Assembly: GCF_900313035.1 (NCBI RefSeq)
Contig: NZ_OMPS01000005.1
Span: 1 to 61,835 of the forward strand
Source: Ruegeria sp. EL01
GTDB lineage: Bacteria > Pseudomonadota > Alphaproteobacteria > Rhodobacterales > Rhodobacteraceae
Length of the DNA stretch: 61,835 nt
Direction: 5' to 3'
In this document: positions 48,378 to 56,791 of the stretch, piece by piece
Layout of the letters: each line of letters opens with the position of its first letter
Numbering within the stretch: the first letter of the stretch is position 1
Program-made: the position numbers and the translations under genes
Notes under the pieces: generated by a model
The model's database searches: none
Told to the model about the DNA's origin: nothing
The model's input: only the letters and a program-made list of their open reading frames with translations

Positions 48378-50523
48378 TCAGATGCCTCCCCGAACGCCGC
48401 GCATGTTGCGACAGCATGCTTTTGGGACCGTCCGCCCCTATTTTCCCGTCTTCAATCACGATCACTCTGTCAACAAGATCCAACAAGCTTGTTCTATGCG
48501 TCACGATCACCAGTGTGGTGTCTTTTGTGGCGTGTTTGAGACGCTGAATCACCTCGGCTTCGGTCCTGACGTCCATCGCACTTGTCGGTTCATCAAACAA
48601 CATTACCGGCGGTCGTCCGATCAGCGCGCGCGCAAGTGCAATCGCTTGTTTTTGACCACCCGATAGCCCTTCGCCGCGCTCGGCAAGTTGCAGGTCATAT
48701 CCTGCGGGGAGACGGGCAACAAAGTCTTCTACGCCTGCGATGCGACCAGCTTCGGTCAGGTCTTCATCCTGGGGCCGGGTTGCGCCGCTGGCAATGTTGT
48801 CCCGAATAGATCCCGAAAACAGCCAGATGTCCTGCAAAACCGATCCAACGTTGCGACGCAGATCGCCAGGATCGATCTGGCGAATGTCCAGACCATCCAA
48901 CATCACGGACCCAACCCGCGGTTTGTAGAGGCCCAACAGTAGTCTGGCGACCGTGCTCTTCCCGGACCCTATCTGCCCAAGGATCGCCACCTTTTCACCA
49001 GGGTTTATTGTGAAAGAAACACCGCTAAGTGTGTCGTCACTTTGATCGGGATAGGCAAAGTGAACGTTGCTAAAAGATACTCTGCCTTTGAACGCCGCTC
49101 GATTGATCCAGTTACGGCCGTCGGGGCGTTCGCTTTCGGCTTGCATGAGTGCGTTCAGATTTCGGTAAGCGCTTCGCGCCTGATTGACTCGGGTAAGGGT
49201 CTGGGCCAGTTGCCCCAAAGGGGCCAGGGCGCGACCGGTCAGCATTACTGATGCAACCAGTGCACCCATACTTGCCTGGCCTTCTGAGATCAAAAAAACG
49301 CCATAGAAAACAATCAGAACTTGCGCTGCCTGTTGGGTGAACCCTGTAAGGTTCAGGGCCATTTGTGTGACGGCCCGACTGCGCGCTCCGTGTTCGGATT
49401 GACGTTCGATTGCTGTCTGCCAGCGCGCGCGCATTTGCCGGCCGGCAGATGTGGTTTTAATAGTCTCCAAACCAGAGACTGCTTCCACAAGAACGGATTG
49501 TTTGGACTGCCCGTCTGCAAAGCTCTTTTCAGCCGTTCGTGACAAGATGGGTTGCACCACCAAACCGGTCATCAGCACAACGGGTACCGCCAGAGCCGGA
49601 ATTGCCGCCAACTGCCCGCCAACCATATAGATCACGAACACAAATAATCCGATGAAAGGCAGATCGACCACTGCAACTAAGGTCGCTGAGGTGAAAAACT
49701 CGCGCAGCGTTTCAAATTCCCGGACAGTGCTCGTCATCGCACCGGTGGAACCAGAACGTGATTTCATTTCGATGTTGAGCAATTGGTCAAAAACACGACG
49801 GCCCATTAGCATGTCGGCCCTTTGCCCGGCGCGGTCTATAAACCCAGCCCTTAGCACTTTGAGCACAAAATCGAACGCAAGCGCCAGACCAACTCCCGCC
49901 GTCAATGCAACCAGCGACTCCATCGCTTCATTCGGTAGAACCCGATCATAGACGACCATGATGAAAACCGACGTTGACAGGCCCAGGAGATTGGCCAGAG
50001 CAGCTGCGAGCGCAACCTGAACATATGACCACCGATTGACGGCCAGAGCCGACCAGAACCAATGTCCCAGTTGAGTCGAGCCACTCAAAGACATCTCGCT
50101 TTTGTGGTCTCGGCGAAACAAAATTGCATATCCGGTGTAGGTGCTGCGGAATAGGTCCTCGGAAACTTCGCCTATTCCATCGCCAAGCGCAGGGTCGAAA
50201 ACCAAAAGCGCACCAGTTGACGAACGCCCGTGATAAACCACAGCTTTGTTTCCGGCCAACAGCAGTATTGCGGGCACTAAAGCATCATCAAAGGCGTTCA
50301 GCTGCTGGGAGCCGTACCCAGCCTGCAATCCGATCTTTTGTGCAACGGAAATTGCATCTTGGATAGTTAAGTCTGCCTGTAACCCGGTCTGAGCGGCGTG
50401 CAGCATGGCCAAGCTAAGCGGCCGATCCAACGTCGAAGCCACGTTTAGAATGCAAGATTCAAAAGGACTTAGGGTGGTGTTGCTTCGAGTTGAAGTATTT
50501 TGTTTCACGAGGGCACGTCCCAT
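48361..50523 (-). CDS. Type I secretion ABC exporter with C39-like domain (LapB type)
   Basis: This 720-residue exporter has an N-terminal C39-like domain (about residues 15-135) without the peptidase Cys/His pair, as in LapB and HlyB. Its role would then be docking of the substrate, not cleavage. A six-helix membrane domain follows (about 155-440, e.g. VALAAALANLLGLSTSVFIM). The nucleotide-binding domain has Walker A GQIGSGKST (about 515), signature LSGGQKQAIALARAL, Walker B VMLFDEPTSAMDV and switch VTHRTSL. It should export the neighbouring adhesin and RTX-type proteins. Confidence 0.94.
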   Translation of the reverse strand: MGRALVKQNTSTRSNTTLSPFESCILNVASTLDRPLSLAMLHAAQTGLQADLTIQDAISVAQKIGLQAGYGSQQLNAFDDALVPAILLLAGNKAVVYHGRSSTGALLVFDPALGDGIGEVSEDLFRSTYTGYAILFRRDHKSEMSLSGSTQLGHWFWSALAVNRWSYVQVALAAALANLLGLSTSVFIMVVYDRVLPNEAMESLVALTAGVGLALAFDFVLKVLRAGFIDRAGQRADMLMGRRVFDQLLNIEMKSRSGSTGAMTSTVREFETLREFFTSATLVAVVDLPFIGLFVFVIYMVGGQLAAIPALAVPVVLMTGLVVQPILSRTAEKSFADGQSKQSVLVEAVSGLETIKTTSAGRQMRARWQTAIERQSEHGARSRAVTQMALNLTGFTQQAAQVLIVFYGVFLISEGQASMGALVASVMLTGRALAPLGQLAQTLTRVNQARSAYRNLNALMQAESERPDGRNWINRAAFKGRVSFSNVHFAYPDQSDDTLSGVSFTINPGEKVAILGQIGSGKSTVARLLLGLYKPRVGSVMLDGLDIRQIDPGDLRRNVGSVLQDIWLFSGSIRDNIASGATRPQDEDLTEAGRIAGVEDFVARLPAGYDLQLAERGEGLSGGQKQAIALARALIGRPPVMLFDEPTSAMDVRTEAEVIQRLKHATKDTTLVIVTHRTSLLDLVDRVIVIEDGKIGADGPKSMLSQHARRSGRHLNVAAS

Positions 50524-51848
50524 TTGGTTAGAGAAATGCCAAGCAGATCAAGAATATCCCCGGTTAAGCTCAGAGCAACGTAATTGGTTAGAAAAAAGCT
50601 CTGTTCTGCCAGGATCAAACGTTCCTGCGCATTGACGTAGTCGCGCTGTGCATCCAAGATTTCGATCAGGCTTCTTCGCCCAATGGTGAATTGAGCGCGG
50701 GCGGCAGCGACACTTTCTGCGTTGGCGACAACAGCGCCTCTTGCGGCACTTAGGCGTTCTGCACCAGCTTTCTGGTCCGAGCGTATAAATCCGAGTTCGC
50801 GGGTAATCTCGCGGATCAGAGTTTCACGGGCGAATTCAGCTTCTTTTACCTGTGCTTCAGCGGCTGCGATGGCTGCGCGACGCTGACCAGTGCTATCCAA
50901 TTCATAGTTGAACGATAGATCCACACCAAAGTTGGCGTCGCGGCTGTCGTCCTGATTTGCAAAAGCAGCCACCCGCACATCAGGTTGTCGCCGCGCCTGC
51001 GCTGCGGTCCATTCTGCTTTTGCTGCGAACAGACCTGCACTGGCACGACGGATTTGGGGGCTGTCCATCACAATCTGGGTGTCACTGCGGTTCAGCTTTG
51101 GGGCGGCAATGGGTACCGGTAACGAACCGGGTAACGTTCCAAAAACTTCACGAAACCGCGCTTCGGCGCGATCGGTGCGCGCTTTGGCGTCTGTTAACCT
51201 AGTGCGGGCATCGGCCATACGAGAACGGGCAGTCAGCACATCCGCATTCGAACCAGCTCCACCTGCGGCGCGATCAGAAATCTGGCGCACCAGCGCCTCA
51301 TGTACCGAAACATTTTGGGCGTTGATGTCCAGAATTTTGCGCCGATCCAGAACAATTGCATAGGCTTCGATTGCTGCAAGCGCGGTCGCAGCCGCGGTCT
51401 GCAGTTGGTCACCTCGGCTTTCCAACACACGTGCCTGGGCCGCAGCCAAGTCGCCCGCAGATGCACCGCCGTCACAAACCAATTGGGAGACGCGCAAATA
51501 TGGTGAAACATCTGCGGCATCCGAGGCTATGCGCTCGGACCTCGCGTTTACGCCCAGCGATACCTGCGGCAGGAAAGCGCCTTTGGCAGCATCCTGATTC
51601 GCGTTTGCGAGTTCCATTCTGGTGTTGCTTTGTGCGAGGTTAGGGCTTGTTTCCACGGCTAGCCGGATTTTTTTGCCAAAGCCACTTTGGGTGAGGTTTT
51701 TGGAGGGCCGCGTCGCACCTGCACCTGCAGTGCCCCCGGTGAATGAGGCCCTGACGGGTGATAGATCGGGCGGAGTCGTGCATGCAGTAATCTGCGCAGT
51801 CAGGATCAACACGGCGAGCCGAAGAAGAAACGGTTCAAACGCTGGCAT
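50505..51848 (-). CDS. TolC-family outer-membrane lipoprotein of type I secretion
   Basis: From the ATG at 51848, preceded by GAGGGAG, the protein is 447 residues. It has a lipoprotein-like signal (FLLRLAVLILTAQ, then I-T-A-C). The rest shows the TolC duplicated helix pattern, e.g. LAQSNTRMELANANQDAAKG, LGVNARSERIAS and, in the second half, LSFNYELDSTGQRRAAIAAA. The longer open frame to 51914 would hide the signal and is rejected. The 3' end overlaps the exporter gene by 19 bp, so three export genes form one unit. Confidence 0.92.
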   Translation of the reverse strand: MPAFEPFLLRLAVLILTAQITACTTPPDLSPVRASFTGGTAGAGATRPSKNLTQSGFGKKIRLAVETSPNLAQSNTRMELANANQDAAKGAFLPQVSLGVNARSERIASDAADVSPYLRVSQLVCDGGASAGDLAAAQARVLESRGDQLQTAAATALAAIEAYAIVLDRRKILDINAQNVSVHEALVRQISDRAAGGAGSNADVLTARSRMADARTRLTDAKARTDRAEARFREVFGTLPGSLPVPIAAPKLNRSDTQIVMDSPQIRRASAGLFAAKAEWTAAQARRQPDVRVAAFANQDDSRDANFGVDLSFNYELDSTGQRRAAIAAAEAQVKEAEFARETLIREITRELGFIRSDQKAGAERLSAARGAVVANAESVAAARAQFTIGRRSLIEILDAQRDYVNAQERLILAEQSFFLTNYVALSLTGDILDLLGISLTKWDVPS

Positions 51849-52674
51849 AGAGGTTTTCTCCCTCCGCAAACCCGAACTTTTGTTCGCTTTGTTGTGCCGT
51901 GGCCATTGCACCAAGAAAACCCGAAACGCCGGGCGTCCTATTGAATCCGGACTGACGTTCAGCCTGATCCGCCTGCAACTGTGCCTGCATCAACCATGCA
52001 CTGTGCGAAAGCGAAACCTGGTGCGCATGTATCAGTCGCAACGCGCCACAGTTTGTCAGCACCGTCTTCTGCGCCTGTGACAAACCCTTGATTGCCTCAG
52101 TGCTTACGCCCAGTGCTGCATCAGGGAACTCGATCCCGTGATGATCGGCGATCGGTGCAAAAAGGTTCATCTCAGCAATGATGTTGCATACCTTGGCTGT
52201 TTCTTCAGCCGCAGCGATGCGCGCTTGAAAGAACGCACTTACCTTTTGCAATTCCGGTGTCAGTGCACCGTGTTCATCAAAAAAAGCTTCGTCAGTTGGA
52301 TCGTCGGTCACGAGACCCAGTGTTTCATCAATCCACAACTGGAACTGATAACCGGTTGCATTTCTGGGCTCAAGCCGGGATGCGTGAAACGGCGAGCAGC
52401 GCAAGACCGAGGGTACATAGGTCGCCAACCACGCACCGTCGGCCGAGACAAACGGCGTCGATGCGCGGTATGTCATGGAGAGTATTGCAACTGGTTCGAC
52501 CCCTGCATCGGCGGCTTTGAACACAATCGGAAATGCGGCGGCGCCTTGAAGTATCTCTGCCTCTACCAACGGGCAATCAGTAAGGTTACGGGCGAAGTCA
52601 TACGACGAAAAGCGCCGCCAATACCTCTGCCCATGCCTTTGGGAACTGATTGGAGTTAAGCCATTTTGTGCCAT
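51835..52674 (-). CDS. SapC-family protein
   Basis: This 279-residue protein matches the SapC family: it opens LTPISSQRHGQRYWRRFSSY, and contains CPLVEAEILQGAAAFPIVFK, VEPVAILSMT, AWLATYVPSVLRCSPFHA and DETLGLVTDDPTDEAFFDEH. SapC proteins were named from an S-layer export locus and are often found near secreted surface proteins; their biochemical role is not established. No signal peptide is present, so it is probably cytoplasmic. It lies between the adhesin gene (51 bp away) and the export genes, overlapping the TolC-like gene by 14 bp. Confidence 0.85.
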   Translation of the reverse strand: MAQNGLTPISSQRHGQRYWRRFSSYDFARNLTDCPLVEAEILQGAAAFPIVFKAADAGVEPVAILSMTYRASTPFVSADGAWLATYVPSVLRCSPFHASRLEPRNATGYQFQLWIDETLGLVTDDPTDEAFFDEHGALTPELQKVSAFFQARIAAAEETAKVCNIIAEMNLFAPIADHHGIEFPDAALGVSTEAIKGLSQAQKTVLTNCGALRLIHAHQVSLSHSAWLMQAQLQADQAERQSGFNRTPGVSGFLGAMATAQQSEQKFGFAEGENLYASV

Positions 52675-52725
52675 AACACCCTCGTGCGAATTTATTGTTG
52701 TCTCACCAATTGAACACTTGCTGGA

Positions 52726-55700
52726 TCAGGCGCTTGCGCCGGTTGGGTCCGTGTGAAGAATGTTGTCAGAGCTCAGACCGCTCAGGTCACCCAAACCGTC
52801 GAAGGTTGCGACAGTTTCGACGGTAGCCGTGTCGGAAGCAGAGTAGTCGACTTTGACCAGGACGCTGTCGGTCCCGTCTGTGGCAAGCAGGTACAATTCG
52901 TCTCCTGAGAGTGCTCCGGTAAAGCTCTCAACGGCGGCTTCAATCGTCCCCTCTGTCAGATCGGTAAGAATGGTTGTCAGGCCGACAAATCCGGTATCCG
53001 ATCCAAGTGCATTGCCCACGGTTAAGGTTTCAAAATCGGCTCCGTTCCCCCGCAAGGAGCTGACGTTGAGTCCACTGAACATTAAGGCATCCGTAACATC
53101 CGTCGCCGGGCCGATCGTGAATCCCGTCACCGTGTCGGTGCCATTGTCCGCCGGGTTGGCTTCGAATACGACAATATCCCGTCCGGCATCAGAAACATCG
53201 ATGGTATCGTCGCCATCTCCACCGCGGATGACGGTATCTACGCCTGTTGCAGTGAGCGTGTCATTCCCATCCGTGCCAATCTGGAAGTTTGTCGGACCAC
53301 CGTCCGGTGTCGTAATTGTCAGAATGATCGGTTGGCTTGGGTCCTGTACCGTCATGGTAAACGTGACCAGCGGTTGTGATAGATCGGTAAAGGTGGTTGC
53401 AGCTCCGGCGAAGTTCACTGTGTCTCCGACCCCAGGGTTGGCCAGGAACAAATCGAATTCGCCGTTTTCTGTATCTGAACCTGCGTCGAAAGTGACAACC
53501 GATGAGTCAAATTCAAGCTCTGCCGTCATTGCCAGACCGCTTGAAACATCGCGGTCAGCATCGGCGTGGATCGCAAACGTCACGGTTGTTCCAGTTTGAT
53601 CCACTTCGGTAACAACGTATGCTGCCGGGACATGCGCCGTAGCCTCGCTGGAGACAGCCAATGGATCCGGCCCGCCCGATACCGTTGCTTGCGCAGCAAA
53701 CGTTAGGTCATCCCCCGCATCGAACCCCGAAAAGCTTGAAGGGGGAACATTCAGAGACCACGAACCGTCTAGGGCAACAACTGCGGCTCCGACTAAGCTG
53801 CCGTTTATCATCACGTCGACGGTCTGACCTGCGGTCAACCCAATTGATGATCCGCTGATGTCGATGCCCGCGCTTTGCGCGTCAGACAGTGAAAAGGCGT
53901 TGTTGGTACCGACCGAGCTCATGCTCAATATGGGTCGAAAGTCCGTCGTAATGGACGTCGTCGCTGCGGATGCGCTGTTCCCCGCCGCATCGTCTACGCT
54001 TGCCGATATCGGAACGTTTGTTGCATCTGACAGCGCTGCCAGATCCGCGGTGGGTACAGTGGTGGACCAAGCGCCCCCGGTTGCGACGGCCGTATAAGTT
54101 TGGCCCCCCAGCGTGACCGAAACGGTTTGCCCATCCTCAGCCGTTGTCGTTCCGGATATGGACAGGTCAGATCCTTGTTCCGTCAAATCCAAAACCGAGC
54201 CAACGGACAATGGGTCAATGGTGACAGAGGGCGCAGTGAAATCGGTGGCGAAGCTGTCTGTGGCTTGACTGTTATTTCCTGCAGTATCGGCAACCGAGGC
54301 ATTGACGTCATAGTCTTCTGCATCTTGTAATCCGCTGAGATCCGAGGCCGTTGCCGTGTATGTCCAGGCTCCTCCTGTCACGGTTGCGGTTCCGGTGATA
54401 TCAACGGTGCCGTCATCACGGGTAATTTCGACTGTCACGATTGTGCCGTCCGGCGCATCTGACGTTCCGGATACAGTCAGGTTGGAGCCTTGTTCGACCG
54501 CATTCATGACTGCACCATCTGACAGATTCGTTATGGCGATCGTGGGCGATGTGAAATCTGTGTCGAAGCCATTGCTGGCCTGCAGGGCGGGATTGCCCGC
54601 AGTATCCGTTACATTCGCAGTGACTGTCACGGTCGTTGCATCGGGCAGGGCGGCCAAGTCTGCCGCGGGCACCGAAACGCTCCAGCTGCCACCCGATACG
54701 GTGGCGGAATAGGATTGACCATTCATCTCGATGCTCACAACCTGGCCGTCTTCGGCCGTTGTCGATCCTGCGATCGTCAGGTCAGTGCCCTGTTCCGCGG
54801 CGCTCATGATGGCACCGTCAGAAAGACTATCGATGCTGAGTGTTGGCGCGGTAACATCTGTTGAAATGCTCACGTCAGCCTGATGTGCGGCTAAGCCGTC
54901 AGAGTCGCTTACATCCGCAGTCAGGTTGAAGCTGCCACCGTCAGCAAGCGCAACCAGATCGCCAGACGGGATCGTCACGCTCCAAGTGCCTCCGGATACG
55001 GTTCCAGTGTAGGTTTGGCCATCTAAAGTCACGGTGACTTGCTGTCCGTCGCCGACATTACCAGTCGTACCGGTTACAGTAAGGTCAGATCCAATTTCTG
55101 TGGAATTCAAGATTGCACCCACAGACAGGGGCGCAATGGCGATCGAAGGACCGGTCAAGTTGACCGGGACCGACACAGAGATCGGAGCGGACGGATTGCC
55201 TGCGGTATCCTCTACGGCCACTGTGATTGAGGCAGGCACCCCGGTGACAAGCCCGCTCAGATCGGCATTCGGAACCGTTACACTCCAACTGCCACCTGCG
55301 GCTGTACCGGTGTAGGCTTGGCCATCGAATGTAACAGTGACGACTTGACCATCTTCAGCGGTGGTTGTCCCTGTCAGGGACAAATCACCGCCAAGATCCA
55401 CAAGGTCGATTGATCCACCTGCAACCTGATCTAACGTAGCAATCGGCGCACTGAAATCCGTGTCAAAGCTGCTGTTGATCTGAACCGCCGGGTTGCCGGC
55501 ACTATCCGAGACGTCAGCGGTAACGACAACAGTTGCTCCGTCCGGCAAGGCCGTCAGGTCCGATGATGGAACCGTCACACTCCACTGTCCGGCGGAAACC
55601 GTTCCGGTATATGTCTGGCCGTTCAATGTAACCGACACTGTTTGACCGTTCTCAGCATCCGTTGTGCCGGTTATTGCAAGGTCGGTGGACTGTTCGGCAG

Positions 55701-56634
55701 AGTTCAGCACAGCGCCGTCTGAAAACCCTGATATTGAGATGGTGGGCGGTATAGTATCTATGTCGAATTGGACAAGTTGAACCGAAATCTCTTCACCTGA
55801 GCTGTCAAAGTTCTTGATCGTAACTGTTGTAACCCCTTGCGGAAGTCCGCTCGCCTCTGACGGCGTAAGAGAGATGCTCCAGTTTCCATCGGAGTCTGGT
55901 GTTACGGTTTTCACAAGCGAGCCGATTGTTACTTGAACGGTGGTGGTCCCATCTGGCGCAGTGGACTCTGTGCTGGTGCTGTTCAACGCAGTGGACTGCA
56001 ATTCGGCAAGATTCAGGCTCGGGAAGGTGGGTGCTGGCGCTGGCGGCGGCGCCGGTGTCTCAACCGGGCCGCTATCGTCTCCGTCGCTCCCGCCACCACC
56101 GGCTGCTGCGGCGGCCCCGGCCAGGCCAACTCCGCCCAATGCGGCTCCGGCGCCGCCGATGCCCCCGGCAGCGGCACCACCCGCTTCGGCGACACTGAAC
56201 TGAGCAATCTCAGCGACCGCCTCTTCTGCAATCATGATTGCGCCGCTATCCAGAATCTGGACGTTTTCGGCGGCCACAATCAGCGTGCGCCCATCGGCCA
56301 TGTGCAGTTCAACATCGCCATTCTTCAGCAATTTTACGGACCGGACGCCTGTAATGGTTTCGGCGAATTGAAATGCATAAAGCTCTTCTACGGTCGCCTG
56401 AGACAAGGCTGGCAAAGCCATGAGTGTGGACCCAAGCCCACCAGCAATGCCACGGCCGGTCCAACGACGAAGTTTACCGTCTATCCACCGGCGAATGTGG
56501 TCTTTACGCTCGGTGCCTTGTTGATCGTCAGACAGATGGGAGTTGGAATCAGGTGCTTTGGTCATCTTGCCCTCACATGTGGTTTCCGCGATGTCCCGAG
56601 GGGCGCAGGTCGGTCCAGGTTTGGATTTGTTCAT
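52726..56634 (-). CDS. Large BapA-type adhesin exported by type I secretion
   Basis: This 1302-residue acidic protein starts with a BapA/LapF-like prefix (FAETITGVRSVKLLKNGDVE, HMADGRTLIVAAENVQI) and a glycine/alanine linker. About eight Ig-like repeats of 90-105 residues follow (to about residue 1000), with recurring GTTTAEDGQ(V/T)VSV, QTYTGTVSGG and (V/T)ADVSDSAGNP. A segment at about 1004-1119 (TVTFAIHADADRDVSSGLAM, AELEFDSSVVTFDAG) resembles a cohesin-fold domain. The end is an RTX-like type I secretion signal with GGDGDDTIDVSDAG. A second start with a good ribosome site exists at 56565. It should form a fibrous surface adhesin. It diverges from the RTX/dockerin-like gene. Confidence 0.9.
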   Translation of the reverse strand: MNKSKPGPTCAPRDIAETTCEGKMTKAPDSNSHLSDDQQGTERKDHIRRWIDGKLRRWTGRGIAGGLGSTLMALPALSQATVEELYAFQFAETITGVRSVKLLKNGDVELHMADGRTLIVAAENVQILDSGAIMIAEEAVAEIAQFSVAEAGGAAAGGIGGAGAALGGVGLAGAAAAAGGGGSDGDDSGPVETPAPPPAPAPTFPSLNLAELQSTALNSTSTESTAPDGTTTVQVTIGSLVKTVTPDSDGNWSISLTPSEASGLPQGVTTVTIKNFDSSGEEISVQLVQFDIDTIPPTISISGFSDGAVLNSAEQSTDLAITGTTDAENGQTVSVTLNGQTYTGTVSAGQWSVTVPSSDLTALPDGATVVVTADVSDSAGNPAVQINSSFDTDFSAPIATLDQVAGGSIDLVDLGGDLSLTGTTTAEDGQVVTVTFDGQAYTGTAAGGSWSVTVPNADLSGLVTGVPASITVAVEDTAGNPSAPISVSVPVNLTGPSIAIAPLSVGAILNSTEIGSDLTVTGTTGNVGDGQQVTVTLDGQTYTGTVSGGTWSVTIPSGDLVALADGGSFNLTADVSDSDGLAAHQADVSISTDVTAPTLSIDSLSDGAIMSAAEQGTDLTIAGSTTAEDGQVVSIEMNGQSYSATVSGGSWSVSVPAADLAALPDATTVTVTANVTDTAGNPALQASNGFDTDFTSPTIAITNLSDGAVMNAVEQGSNLTVSGTSDAPDGTIVTVEITRDDGTVDITGTATVTGGAWTYTATASDLSGLQDAEDYDVNASVADTAGNNSQATDSFATDFTAPSVTIDPLSVGSVLDLTEQGSDLSISGTTTAEDGQTVSVTLGGQTYTAVATGGAWSTTVPTADLAALSDATNVPISASVDDAAGNSASAATTSITTDFRPILSMSSVGTNNAFSLSDAQSAGIDISGSSIGLTAGQTVDVMINGSLVGAAVVALDGSWSLNVPPSSFSGFDAGDDLTFAAQATVSGGPDPLAVSSEATAHVPAAYVVTEVDQTGTTVTFAIHADADRDVSSGLAMTAELEFDSSVVTFDAGSDTENGEFDLFLANPGVGDTVNFAGAATTFTDLSQPLVTFTMTVQDPSQPIILTITTPDGGPTNFQIGTDGNDTLTATGVDTVIRGGDGDDTIDVSDAGRDIVVFEANPADNGTDTVTGFTIGPATDVTDALMFSGLNVSSLRGNGADFETLTVGNALGSDTGFVGLTTILTDLTEGTIEAAVESFTGALSGDELYLLATDGTDSVLVKVDYSASDTATVETVATFDGLGDLSGLSSDNILHTDPTGASA
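53278..53625 (-). other. Possible cohesin-like domain within the adhesin
   Basis: Adhesin residues about 1004-1119 differ from the Ig-like repeats. They read like a jelly-roll cohesin domain: TVTFAIHADADRDVSSGLAM, then a strand pair AELEFDSSVVTFDAGSDTEN, a middle loop with LFLANPGVGDTVNFAG, and the last strands LVTFTMTVQDPSQPIILTIT. The match is by pattern only; a profile comparison is needed to confirm. Confidence 0.45.
53630..55920 (-). repeat. Tandem Ig-like repeat array in the adhesin gene
   Basis: About eight units of roughly 290-310 bp encode Ig-like domains. Six are close (units starting near SGFSDGAVLNSAEQ, LDQVAGGSIDLVD, APLSVGAILNSTE, DSLSDGAIMSAAEQ, TNLSDGAVMNAVEQ, DPLSVGSVLDLTEQ); one at each end is divergent. 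Unit number may vary between strains through recombination. One unit carries an extra insertion (TRDDGTVDITG). Confidence 0.8.
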
Positions 56635-56791
56635 CTGTCTTGCCCTCTGATTACTGTCGCGTTCGGACCAGAAAAATTTGAGTTAATCTGAAACTGAACT
56701 CCTCGTTTTCACCACATTCCCGCTTTGGTTCTGCCTGGGGCATCAGATCAACCTGCTGTCATTGCCAGGGGTGGCTTAGGGGGTGATCGTT
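56635..56791. promoter_or_regulatory. Divergent promoter region of the adhesin and RTX/dockerin-like genes
   Basis: This 157-bp gap must carry the start signals for both the adhesin (leftward) and the 683-residue RTX protein (rightward). I see AT-rich stretches (near 56665-56695) but no clear boxes or dyads that I would assign. Confidence 0.35.
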
